Positions 39,715 to 46,365 of a stretch of 46,365 nt of DNA are shown one piece after another; the stretch's first letter is position 1, and each line of letters opens with the position of its first letter. The position numbers and the translations under genes were made by a program. Location: NCBI GenBank assembly GCA_021783235.1, contig JAJXUD010000035.1, positions 1 to 46,365 on the forward strand, written 5' to 3'. This DNA comes from Myxococcales bacterium. Its GTDB lineage: Bacteria; Myxococcota; Myxococcia; Myxococcales; JAKAPL01. The notes beneath the pieces were generated by a model. That model had not been told where the DNA came from, searched no databases, and saw nothing but the letters and a program-made list of their open reading frames with translations.

Positions 39715-41352
39715 ATGGAGCTCCGGGCCATCCCGCGGGCCGCCGCCGGGGCCGCCTTCGGGCTGGCGCTCGGCGAGCTCGCCGTCCGTCTTCCCGCGCT
39801 CGGGGCCACGGCGGGGGCGCTCGGGCTCTGCCTCGCCGCCTGGCGGGCGCGCCGCGGGGAGCTCGCGTGGGAGCCGCTGCTGGCCGCGCTTGGAAGCGTC
39901 GCGCTGGGCGCGCTCCTGCCGGCGCTCGCGCTCTCGCGCGACCCCTACCACGCGCTGGCCCCAAGCCGAGCGCTCGCGCTCCTCTGGACGGAGCTCGCGG
40001 TCGTGGGCGGGGCGCTCGGCGGCTTCGCGGTCGTGGCGGGGGCTCCCCCGAAGAGGCTCCCCCCCGCCCGGCGAGAGGGGCCGTCCCCCGAGCCCGCGCC
40101 CCCCCTCCTCCAGGCGGCCCTCGTCGCGACCGGGCTCTTCTTGCCGCTCTCGATCGCCGGGATGCAGATCGCGATCGGCGCGACCGCGGCGCTCCTCCTC
40201 GTCTCCATCGCCCGGGGGGCCCGGCCGCGGCTCTCCTCGGCCCTCGACGGGCCGTTCTTCGCCCTCGCCGCCGCCGCGCTCGGCTCGGCGCTCCTCTCGG
40301 GCGCGCCGCGGGCCGCCCTCTCGCAGACGGCCTTCTGGACGCTGCTCTCCTACTTCGCGATGAGCCGCGCCGCCGCGCTCTCGCCGCCGAGGACGCTCCG
40401 CTGGGCGCTCGCCGCCTGGGCCGGGGCGGCCGCCTTCGCCGGGCTGCTCGCCCTCTGCCAGCACTGGACCGGCTTCGACCTCGTGGCGGCGCTGGGGCTG
40501 CGGGCGCCGATCCGGGTCGAGCAGCCACGGCACCCCGGCCGCTTCGCGGGCACGGGCAGCTTCAACTCGCGGCTCACGCTCGCCCACGTGCTGCTCTTGG
40601 GCGCCGCCATGGAGCTCGGGCGGCGGCTCGCGGGGGATCTCGGGGGAGCCCGGCCGCGCCTCGCCGCCCTCGCCGCCTGGCTCCTCGGCGTCTGGTCGAG
40701 CTTCGCGCGCGCCGCCTGGATGGCCCTCGCGGCGCTCCTCGGCGCGGCCGGCGGCGCCTCCCTGCTCCGCTGGGACCGGCGCCGCGCCGCGGGCCTCGGC
40801 GCGGCCGCGCTCGTGGGGGGGCTGCTCTGGATCGGCGCGCCCGGCGCCCGCGGCTGGGCCGCCGCGGGGCTGCAGCCGGCGAAGAACTCCGACCGGCTCT
40901 TCCTCTGGGCGCGGGGCGCCGAGATGGCGCTCGATCACCCCGTCGCGGGCATCGGGTTCGGCCGCTACCAGGAGCGGCTCGGCCCCTACTACGACCGCTG
41001 GGACAAGGGCTTCTTCATGCGCACCTGGTCGCACGACCTCTTCCTGAGCCTGCTCGTCGAGTGCGGCCCCCTCGGCCTCTTCGCCTACCTCTGGCTGCTC
41101 GCCGCGGCGGGCTCGGAGGCGCTCGCGGCCTGGCGGAGGCGGCACGAGAGCGGCGTCGCATGGCCCGTGGGGCTCTGCCTCGGCGGCGGCCTCGCGGCGC
41201 TCGCCTTCGCGATCGTGGGGACGTTCCACGACGCGCTCTACGACGGCGAGGTCGCCTACAACCTCGCCTTCGCCCTCTCGCTCGCGGCCAGCGCGGCGAG
41301 CGCTCTCGGGAGGCCTGGGACGCGAGCGCCCGCCGCGGCGGCGGCCGGTTGA
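39715..41352 (+). CDS. O-antigen ligase/polymerase family membrane protein (Wzy/WaaL-like)
   Basis: 545 aa, about a dozen hydrophobic segments. The Wzy_C signature region is clear: GTGSFNSRLTLAHVL in the middle, then NSDRLFLWARGAEMALDHPVAGIGFGRYQ (seen as RLFLWARG and PVAGIGFGRY) and WSHDLFLSLLVECGPLGL. It probably ligates or polymerises a surface glycan. It precedes the glycan exporter genes by 35 bases, though these have their own promoter. Confidence 0.88.
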   Translation: MELRAIPRAAAGAAFGLALGELAVRLPALGATAGALGLCLAAWRARRGELAWEPLLAALGSVALGALLPALALSRDPYHALAPSRALALLWTELAVVGGALGGFAVVAGAPPKRLPPARREGPSPEPAPPLLQAALVATGLFLPLSIAGMQIAIGATAALLLVSIARGARPRLSSALDGPFFALAAAALGSALLSGAPRAALSQTAFWTLLSYFAMSRAAALSPPRTLRWALAAWAGAAAFAGLLALCQHWTGFDLVAALGLRAPIRVEQPRHPGRFAGTGSFNSRLTLAHVLLLGAAMELGRRLAGDLGGARPRLAALAAWLLGVWSSFARAAWMALAALLGAAGGASLLRWDRRRAAGLGAAALVGGLLWIGAPGARGWAAAGLQPAKNSDRLFLWARGAEMALDHPVAGIGFGRYQERLGPYYDRWDKGFFMRTWSHDLFLSLLVECGPLGLFAYLWLLAAAGSEALAAWRRRHESGVAWPVGLCLGGGLAALAFAIVGTFHDALYDGEVAYNLAFALSLAASAASALGRPGTRAPAAAAAG

Positions 41353-41376
41353 ATTCGGGACGGATTCGACTACATT
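41349..41376 (+). promoter_or_regulatory. Promoter of the exporter operon
   Basis: TTGAAT (41349-41354), 16-base spacer, TACATT (41371-41376). ATG 41388 follows 11 bases after the -10, so the mRNA is almost leaderless. The -35 overlaps the stop codon of the upstream gene. Confidence 0.6.
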
Positions 41377-41387
41377 CCGCGACCGCG

Positions 41388-42167
41388 ATGCTGACGAACC
41401 TGCGCGAGCTGTTCCAGTACCGAGCGCTCGTCTGGGCGCTGACGACGCGCGAGCTGAGCGCCCGCTACCGCGGCTCGGTGCTCGGCTTCCTCTGGACCTT
41501 CATGAACCCGCTCCTCCTCATGGGGGTCTACGCGCTCGTCTTCTCGGTCTTCCTCCAGCAGCAGATCCCGCACTACACCTACTTCATGTTCGTCGGGCTC
41601 TTGCCCTGGATCTGGTTCTCGAACTCGGTCAGCGGCGGCACGATGAGCCTGTCGAGCAAGCGCGACCTGCTCACCCGCGTGAAGTTTCCGCCGCAGGTCC
41701 TGCCCGCGGTGGTCATCCTCGCCGAGCTCTGCAACTACCTGCTCGCCCTCCCCCTCATGATCGGCCTCGGCCTGCTCTCGTCGGTGGCCTTCCACCGGGG
41801 CGTCGTCTGGCTCCCCGTCGTGCTGCTCTTCCAGGCCATCTTCACGGTGGGGCTCGTGCTGCTCACGAGCTCGATCAACGTCTTCTACCGCGACCTGCAG
41901 CACGTGCTCGGCAACCTGCTCACGCTCTGGTTCTTCCTCGTGCCGGTCGTCTACCAGGCGAAGGCGATCCCGGTCGCCTTCCGCGACCTCGCCATCCGCT
42001 CGGATCCCATGGCGGTCTTCGTCACGAGCTACCAGGCGATCTTCTACGAGGGCCGGCGGCCGGATCCGGTCTCGCTCGGCGTCGCCGCCCTCGCCTCGAT
42101 CGCGCTGCTCGGGGTCGGGCTTTTCGCCTTCGAGCGGCGCCGCGACGAGTTCCCGGAGCTCGTCTGA
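41388..42167 (+). CDS. Polysaccharide ABC exporter permease (Wzm-like, ABC-2)
   Basis: 259 aa with six hydrophobic segments. TTRELSARYRGSVLGFLWTFMNPLLLMGVYALVFS (recognised through RYRGSVLGFLW and NPLL) is the classic start of Wzm/TagG permeases. SINVFYRDLQHVLGN and VVYQAKAIP follow. It forms the channel with the next gene, which it overlaps by TGATG. Confidence 0.93.
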   Translation: MLTNLRELFQYRALVWALTTRELSARYRGSVLGFLWTFMNPLLLMGVYALVFSVFLQQQIPHYTYFMFVGLLPWIWFSNSVSGGTMSLSSKRDLLTRVKFPPQVLPAVVILAELCNYLLALPLMIGLGLLSSVAFHRGVVWLPVVLLFQAIFTVGLVLLTSSINVFYRDLQHVLGNLLTLWFFLVPVVYQAKAIPVAFRDLAIRSDPMAVFVTSYQAIFYEGRRPDPVSLGVAALASIALLGVGLFAFERRRDEFPELV

Positions 42168-43396
42168 TGGGCGAGCTCGCCATCGAGCTGTCGGGGGTCG
42201 CGAAGACCTTCCGCCGCCGCACCATCCCGGGCGGCCACACCACGTTCAAGAGCCAGCTCGTCGGCCTCCTGCGCGGCAGCCGGCAGCGCTTCCCGGCCCG
42301 CGAGCTGCGGGTCCTCTCGGGGATCGACCTCGCCGTCCCGAGCGGGGCGGCGCTCGGGATCGTCGGGCAGAACGGCTCCGGCAAGAGCACGCTCCTCAAG
42401 CTCCTCGCGGGCATCTACCGGCCCACCGCCGGCCGCATCCGCATCGACGGCCGGCTCTCGGCGCTCATCGAGCTCGGCGCCGGTTTCCATCCCGAGTTCT
42501 CCGGCCGGGAGAACGTCTACATCAACGGCATCATCCTCGGCCGCAGCCGCCGCGAGATGGACGCGCTCGTCGAGTCGATCGTCGACTTCGCCGAGCTGCG
42601 CGAGTTCATCGACGAGCCGGTCCGCACCTACAGCTCGGGCATGTACATGCGGCTGGCCTTCTCCATCGCGACCCTGGTCGACCCGGACATCCTCGTCATC
42701 GACGAGATCCTCGCGGTGGGCGACGAGCACTTCGCCCGCAAGTCGCGCGCCCGCATCGAGGACTTCCGGCGGCGCGGCAAGACCATCGTGCTCGTCACGC
42801 ACGACGCGGGCATGGTTCAGTCGTGGTGCGACCTCGCGGTCTGGATCGACCACGGGACCATCGCCGCGAAGGGAAATCCGAAGGAGGTGGTCGCGGCCTA
42901 CCGTCGCGCCGTCGCCGAGCGGGAGCGCGCCGGCACCGCCACGGTGGGTCCGCTGGAGGCGCCGCAGGCGCCCCCCTTGCCGCAGCCTGGCGGCCTGAGG
43001 CTCGAGGGTCGGGAGGGCGAGCGCGAGGCCTTCGCTCCCGGCGAGCTCCTCCGGGCCGCGATCGACTGGGGCGCCGAGCCGCCGGACCGCGCGGGCGCCG
43101 CGAGGGCCGAGATCCGGCGCGCCGGCGAGAAGGTCTGGGAGAGCTCGCCCCGGCCCGCCCCCGGGCCCGGGCTCCGGCTCGAGATCCCCTCGCTCTCGCT
43201 GCCCGAGGGCGACTACGAGCTCGTGGTCTCTGCCTCGGACGGCGCCGGCCGCGAGCGGAGCCGGCTCGCGCGCGCCTTCTCGGTCCGTCGCGCCGGAGGG
43301 GCGGCGCCGGCGGCGCTCGAGCACCGCTGGGCCGAAGAGGCCGCGGCGAAGATCGAGCGGGCCGACCCGCCGCGCGGTCTCACCGCGGGCGCTTGA
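42167..43396 (+). CDS. Polysaccharide ABC exporter ATPase with C-terminal extension (Wzt-like)
   Basis: 409 aa. Walker A GQNGSGKST, signature YSSGMYMRLAFS, Walker B ILVIDEILAVGDE. GAGFHPEFSGRENVYING is diagnostic of Wzt/TagH. Residues about 265-390 form a predicted beta-rich tail (ALPEGDYELVVSASDG-like strands) resembling Wzt carbohydrate-binding domains that recognise the capped glycan. The last 17 bases overlap the convergent FHA gene. Confidence 0.92.
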   Translation: MGELAIELSGVAKTFRRRTIPGGHTTFKSQLVGLLRGSRQRFPARELRVLSGIDLAVPSGAALGIVGQNGSGKSTLLKLLAGIYRPTAGRIRIDGRLSALIELGAGFHPEFSGRENVYINGIILGRSRREMDALVESIVDFAELREFIDEPVRTYSSGMYMRLAFSIATLVDPDILVIDEILAVGDEHFARKSRARIEDFRRRGKTIVLVTHDAGMVQSWCDLAVWIDHGTIAAKGNPKEVVAAYRRAVAERERAGTATVGPLEAPQAPPLPQPGGLRLEGREGEREAFAPGELLRAAIDWGAEPPDRAGAARAEIRRAGEKVWESSPRPAPGPGLRLEIPSLSLPEGDYELVVSASDGAGRERSRLARAFSVRRAGGAAPAALEHRWAEEAAAKIERADPPRGLTAGA

Positions 43397-43886
43397 TCAG
43401 CTCGGAGAGCTGATCAAGCGAGGCGAAGAGCAGCTGCGCCTCGCCGAAGACGACGACGTCCCCGTCGGCGAGCTTCACCACCTCGCCCTGCTCGAGGACC
43501 CGGTTGTTCACCATGGTGCCGTTGTACGAGCCGCGGTCGGCCACGCTGTAGCCGCCCTCGCAGCCGCGGAGCTCGGCATGGAGCCGCGACACCGTGGGCT
43601 GATCGACGAGCAGGTGGGTGCGCCCGGTCCTGCCGGCGAGCAGCGGCCCCTCCCCGGCGAGCGGAAAGCAGGCCGCGGTGAGCACCGGGACCTGCCGGCC
43701 AGCGCGGGTCTGCACCATCTGGGCGCGCCCCGTCAGAGTCAGCACCCCCGTGTTGGCGGTGATCTCGCCCGAGACCCAAGGCTCGAGGGGGACGAGGACG
43801 AACGCGGCGCCGAGCGCGCGCCTCGCCGCCTCCACCGATTTTCCGAGCAGCGCGAAGAGATCCTGAACGTTCAGGCGGGCGGCCAC
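43380..43886 (-). CDS. FHA domain protein
   Basis: 168 aa. Residues about 75-150 are a forkhead-associated domain: LLAGRTGRTHLLV, TVSRLHAELRG and DRGSYNGTMVNNR hold the phosphothreonine-binding Arg, Ser, His and Asn. The N-terminal 70 residues (NVQDLFALLGKSVEAARRALG) are helical then strand-like and not recognised. No kinase is adjacent. The 3' end lies on a perfect palindrome. Confidence 0.88.
   Translation of the reverse strand: MAARLNVQDLFALLGKSVEAARRALGAAFVLVPLEPWVSGEITANTGVLTLTGRAQMVQTRAGRQVPVLTAACFPLAGEGPLLAGRTGRTHLLVDQPTVSRLHAELRGCEGGYSVADRGSYNGTMVNNRVLEQGEVVKLADGDVVVFGEAQLLFASLDQLSELIKRPR
43390..43420. terminator. Perfect 14-bp palindrome at convergent gene ends
   Basis: CGCTTGATCAGCTC and its exact reverse complement flank a 3-base loop. 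It spans the stop of the exporter ATPase and the last codons (LDQLSELIK) of the FHA gene, so it can fold in both transcripts. No T-run follows. Confidence 0.6.
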
Positions 43887-43934
43887 GGGATCACCTTACC
43901 CGAGGCCGCCGCCTGATCGGAAGCCTTGCGGGGG

Positions 43935-44210
43935 CTACTTCTGGACCTTGTAGCCGGCCTTCGCCACGGCCTTCTCCATGGCGCCGGGGTTCGCCTTGGA
44001 GTCGTCGTAGGCGACCACGACCGTCTTCTTGTCGAAGTCGGCGGTCGCGCTCTTGACGCCCTTGAGCTCCTTGACGGCGGCCTCGGTCTCCTGGGCGCAG
44101 CCGGCGCAGTGCCAGCCCGACACCTTGAGGGTGGCGGTCGCGTCCTTCGCGAGGGCCGATCCGGCGAGGAGCAGCGGGGCGGCGGCGATGGCGAGCAGGG
44201 TCTTCTTCAT
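43935..44210 (-). CDS. Periplasmic heavy-metal-associated (HMA) domain protein
   Basis: 91 aa. A signal peptide (MKKTLLAIAAAPLLLAGSALA, about 21 residues) precedes one HMA domain with the metal pair Cys35-Cys38 in WHCAGC. MerP- or CopZ-like in size. Copper or another soft metal is likely; the metal cannot be told. It follows the TlpA-like gene by 18 bases, consistent with periplasmic metal or thiol handling. Confidence 0.88.
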   Translation of the reverse strand: MKKTLLAIAAAPLLLAGSALAKDATATLKVSGWHCAGCAQETEAAVKELKGVKSATADFDKKTVVVAYDDSKANPGAMEKAVAKAGYKVQK

Positions 44211-44228
44211 GTGCGAGCTCCTTTTTTC

Positions 44229-44696
44229 TTACGGCCGCAGGCGGCGCGCGTCGTCGAGGATCTTCGCGACGGGCGTCGGCCCGAGGTAGGCGCCGACGGT
44301 TCTACCAGAAGCGTCGAGCAAAAAGGTAGCGGGGAGCTGGGCGTCCCAGGCCGGGTCGAGCCGCTCGACGATGGGCTTCGGGTCGGGGCTGTCGAGGATG
44401 GCGGAGGCGTCGAAGCCCGGCTGCTCCTTCTCGAGGAACGCGGCCACCTCCCCGGCCTTGCCGGGGGCGTCGAGCGAGGCGCCGACCAGGGAGATGCCGC
44501 GCTGGCCGAGCCGCTGGGCGAGCCGATGCACCTCGGGCATGTCCCGGACGCAGGCGGCGCACCAGGTGGCCCAGAAGTGGAGCACGACCGGCCCCCTGCG
44601 CGGGGCGAGCCGGATGAGCTCGTCGACCGACCGGACGACCGGCAAGGAGCCGTCGCCGCCGACGAGAAGGGCGAGGGCGAGGGCGAGCGGCTTCAT
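44229..44696 (-). CDS. TlpA/ResA-like thioredoxin-fold protein
   Basis: 155 aa with an N-terminal hydrophobic stretch (residues 3-12) that could be a signal or anchor. Active site Cys46-Ala-Ala-Cys49 in FWATWCAACVRDMPE, cis-proline region QLPATFLLD. A periplasmic thiol reductase, for example for cytochrome c or copper sites, is the usual role; the target is unknown. Confidence 0.88.
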   Translation of the reverse strand: MKPLALALALLVGGDGSLPVVRSVDELIRLAPRRGPVVLHFWATWCAACVRDMPEVHRLAQRLGQRGISLVGASLDAPGKAGEVAAFLEKEQPGFDASAILDSPDPKPIVERLDPAWDAQLPATFLLDASGRTVGAYLGPTPVAKILDDARRLRP

Positions 44697-44702
44697 GGGG
44701 GA

Positions 44703-45113
44703 TCAGTTCGGCAGCGGCTGGGAGGAGGCCGGCGAGACGGGCGCGGCGACGATGGCGCGGACGAGCGCCCGAGCGGCCTCGGCGGGGAGCGGATCGAACG
44801 AGACGCGGACGCGGCGGCGCCGCCGCTCGACCAGCCGCGCGACCAGCGCGAGCGGGGCCGCTTCGGTCGGCAGCGTCAGGTAGAGCAGGACCTGGCCGGG
44901 GAGGGCCGCGTCCAGCCGCTGGGCGTCGATCTCGAGCAGCGCGCCGCCGAGCGAGACGTCGAGGCAGCGGGCCGAGAGCTCGCTCTCGCGCGCCGCGAGC
45001 TTGACCCGCGCGGCGAGCGGCCAGCGCTGGAAGCGACGGCGCTCGATCTCGGGGGCAGGGATGTCATCCCAGCGAAGCAGCAGCAGGCGGCCATCTTGGA
45101 CGATCTCGACCAT
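44703..45113 (-). CDS. PilZ domain protein
   Basis: 136 aa from ATG 45113. ERRRFQRWPLAARVKL and CLDVSLGGALLEI are the PilZ arginine and DxSxxG motifs. A leader of about 25 residues (MVEIVQDGRLLLL...) precedes them. The frame stays open upstream through the 21-bp repeat, but a promoter lies between repeat and ATG, so the repeat is probably not part of the protein. Confidence 0.8.
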   Translation of the reverse strand: MVEIVQDGRLLLLRWDDIPAPEIERRRFQRWPLAARVKLAARESELSARCLDVSLGGALLEIDAQRLDAALPGQVLLYLTLPTEAAPLALVARLVERRRRRVRVSFDPLPAEAARALVRAIVAAPVSPASSQPLPN

Positions 45114-45136
45114 GGGGGGCCCTCGCGCGGGCGAAA

Positions 45137-45164
45137 GACTAGCCCATCGAGGGCTGCCGAGCAA
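45137..45164 (-). promoter_or_regulatory. Promoter candidate of the PilZ-TlpA-HMA operon
   Basis: Minus-strand TTGCTC (45164-45159), 16-base spacer, TAGTCT (45142-45137), 23 bases before the ATG. The three downstream genes are closely spaced and probably cotranscribed. Confidence 0.4.
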
Positions 45165-45194
45165 GCGGGGGGCGGGCGGGCCGTCTCGGACGGG

Positions 45195-45475
45195 GCCGTC
45201 CGAAGCGCCCGCGCGACCGTCCGAAGCGCCCGCGGGGCCGTCCGAGGCGACCGCGGGGCCGTCCGAAGCGACCGCGCGACCGTCCGAAGCGCCCGCGGGG
45301 CCGTCCGAGGCGACCGCGGGGCCGTCCGAAGCGACCGCGGGCCCGTCCGAAGCGACCGCGGGGCCGTCCGAAGCGACCGCGCGACCGTCCGAAGCGACCG
45401 CGCGACCGTCCGAAGCGACCGCGCGACCGTCCGAAGCGCCCGCGCGACCGTCCGAGGCGACCGCGCGACCGTCCT
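45195..45475. repeat. 21-bp minisatellite, about 13 copies
   Basis: Unit CCGTCCGAAGCGMCCGCGSGR repeated head to tail. Copies differ at a few fixed positions: A/G in GAAG/GAGG, C/A in CGCCC/CGACC, and CGA versus GGG or GGC at the end. All frames are open because the unit is 7 codons. It lies in a 583-base space (45114-45696); the part after it, 45476-45696, shows no gene apart from the ribosome site of the next one. Confidence 0.9.
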
Positions 45476-45696
45476 CGTCTCGGACGCGGTCGTCCTCGGC
45501 GAGATCCCGTCGTCGTTTCGAGGCCTTGCCTGAAATCGACCCGCCGCTTGTCACGCTTTTCGCTCGAGCAGACCCCCTACTCAGTGAAGGCCGCAACGAA
45601 GGGCGTGGCGGTCCGAGGAGGCCGGAATCGGTCTTCAGCCGGGAGAAAGCCCGGACGTCTTCCTCGGCCAGGTACGCAGAAAGGAGAGATGAACCA

Positions 45697-46251
45697 ATGA
45701 GCAACTTCAACAAGAAGAACGAGAAGGTGAAGCTCACGGCGGTGATCGAGGGCTGCAAGACGCAGCTCCCCCAGACCTCCACCGTGACTCTGCTCGGGAA
45801 GGCTCAGACACCGGCGCAGCTGGTGTCCGTCTTCGAGGCAGCGCTGGCGGCGATTCAGTCCGTCATCAACGCCAAGGCGGCGTACCAGGGTGCGGTGCAG
45901 GCCCAGGAAGCGTCGCTCCAAGCAGCCCAGCCGCTCTACCTGGCCCTGGAGAGGTACCTCCAGGCCACGTTGGGCAAGGGTAACCCCGTCCTCGGGCAGT
46001 TCGGGTTCAGCACGGCCCCCCGCAAGGCGCCCACCGCCGACACCAAGGCGACCGCCGCAGCGAAGGGCAAGCTGACGAAGAAGGCCCGCGGCACCGACAA
46101 GGGGCGTCGCCAGAGACTGGCGATCCGCCCCGACGGTCAGGGCGGCGTCGTCTACGTCCAGCCGGACGGCAAGCTGGTCCCGGGTCTGACCCGCGGCCCG
46201 GTGGCGCCCGCCGGCGGGACGCAGGGCGGCAACGGCAGCTCGACGCCGTAG
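45697..46251 (+). CDS. Unrecognised small basic-tailed protein
   Basis: 184 aa. AAGGAG at 45681-45686 precedes ATG 45697. A closer ATG at 45689 reads only three codons and stops at the TGA overlapping the real start, a possible reinitiation cue. Residues 10-95 look alpha-helical and Ala/Gln-rich (LVSVFEAALAAIQSVINAKAAYQ); 105-140 is a Lys/Ala-rich basic tract; the end is Gly/Pro-rich with VVYVQPDGKLVPG. No cysteine pair, signal or membrane segment. I recall similar small proteins of unknown function in myxobacteria and planctomycetes but cannot name a family. Confidence 0.75.
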   Translation: MSNFNKKNEKVKLTAVIEGCKTQLPQTSTVTLLGKAQTPAQLVSVFEAALAAIQSVINAKAAYQGAVQAQEASLQAAQPLYLALERYLQATLGKGNPVLGQFGFSTAPRKAPTADTKATAAAKGKLTKKARGTDKGRRQRLAIRPDGQGGVVYVQPDGKLVPGLTRGPVAPAGGTQGGNGSSTP

Positions 46252-46293
46252 TTCGTCGAGCGACGGCGCGGTGAGCCGCCGCGGAAGCTCACC

Positions 46294-46330
46294 CGGGCGT
46301 CCGGGGACCCGAACGGTCCCCGGGCGCCCG
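46294..46330 (+). terminator. Long hairpin after the last gene
   Basis: GGGCGTCCGGGGACC (46295-46309) pairs with GGTCCCCGGGCGCCC (46315-46329) with a single G-U, extended by one C-G pair, around a 5-base loop. It begins 43 bases after the stop codon. No T-run is visible before the window ends. Confidence 0.55.
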
Positions 46331-46365
46331 CCACCCGCGGGCCCTGGTCCGTCGCCCTGCCCGCG

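Noticed and set aside
45195-45475. Possible CRISPR array
   Set aside because: The repeats are head to tail without unique spacers, so this is a minisatellite.
45540-45600. Promoter for the small gene at 45697
   Set aside because: CTTTTC-like and TACTCA-like boxes can be picked out but the match is too weak to report.
45114-45782. N-terminal extension of the PilZ protein (44703-45113) through the 21-bp repeats
   Set aside because: The frame is open only because of the 7-codon repeat unit; a promoter at 45137-45164 and ATG 45113 fit better.

Overview
The window is about 46 kb of very GC-rich bacterial chromosome (estimated above 70% G+C by eye), with dense overlapping gene starts and GTG starts, PilZ, FHA and two-component proteins and a Wzm/Wzt-type exporter. 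This suggests a deltaproteobacterial or myxobacterial-type organism. The lineage is inferred from gene content only; no rRNA is present.

Region 1 (1-24330, minus strand) is one very large cobalamin operon. A promoter near 24301-24329 and a cobalamin riboswitch (24110-24290) precede 27 genes. First come a small peptide and a radical SAM/SPASM enzyme resembling the CbpA/CbpB peptide-modification pair. Then follow the cobalt ECF transporter cbiM-N-Q-O and nearly the whole anaerobic corrin pathway (cobT, cbiX, cbiD, cbiC, cbiET, cbiL, cbiG, cbiH, cbiF, and a cobA fused to a P-loop kinase domain). The adenosylation, amidation, salvage and nucleotide-loop genes are next (cobO, cbiA, cbiZ, cobU, cbiB, cobD, cbiP, bluB, cobC, cobS), and an SDR-type gene is last. 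23 of 26 junctions are overlaps. No cbiJ/cobK reductase and no threonine kinase of known type is visible. An 85-bp tandem repeat fills the left edge.

Region 2 (24331-26927) holds a plus-strand P3A-type proton ATPase with a near-leaderless promoter, followed by hairpins.

Region 3 (26928-31239, minus strand) is a compact protein-thiocarboxylate cysteine biosynthesis operon: rrf2, cysK, an E1 enzyme fused in frame to a CysO-like ubiquitin-fold protein, a degenerate E1-like protein, cysM and a JAMM peptidase. The E1 lacks the N-terminal arginine-bearing helix, and the degenerate E1 next door retains exactly that helix. This suggests a two-subunit E1 of the eukaryotic AOS1/UBA2 kind.

Region 4 (31240-39568) contains a NarL-type two-component pair, 5-formyl-THF cyclo-ligase with a 6S RNA candidate directly upstream (33999-34190), a PilZ-receiver protein, aspartate aminotransferase, coaD, rsmD, an unknown protein, phosphatidylserine decarboxylase and a PilZ protein.

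Region 5 (39569-46365) carries an O-antigen ligase/polymerase, a Wzm/Wzt polysaccharide exporter, an FHA protein convergent on a perfect palindrome, a periplasmic HMA metal-binding protein, a TlpA-like thioredoxin, a further PilZ protein, a 21-bp minisatellite of about 13 copies, and an unrecognised small protein followed by a strong hairpin.
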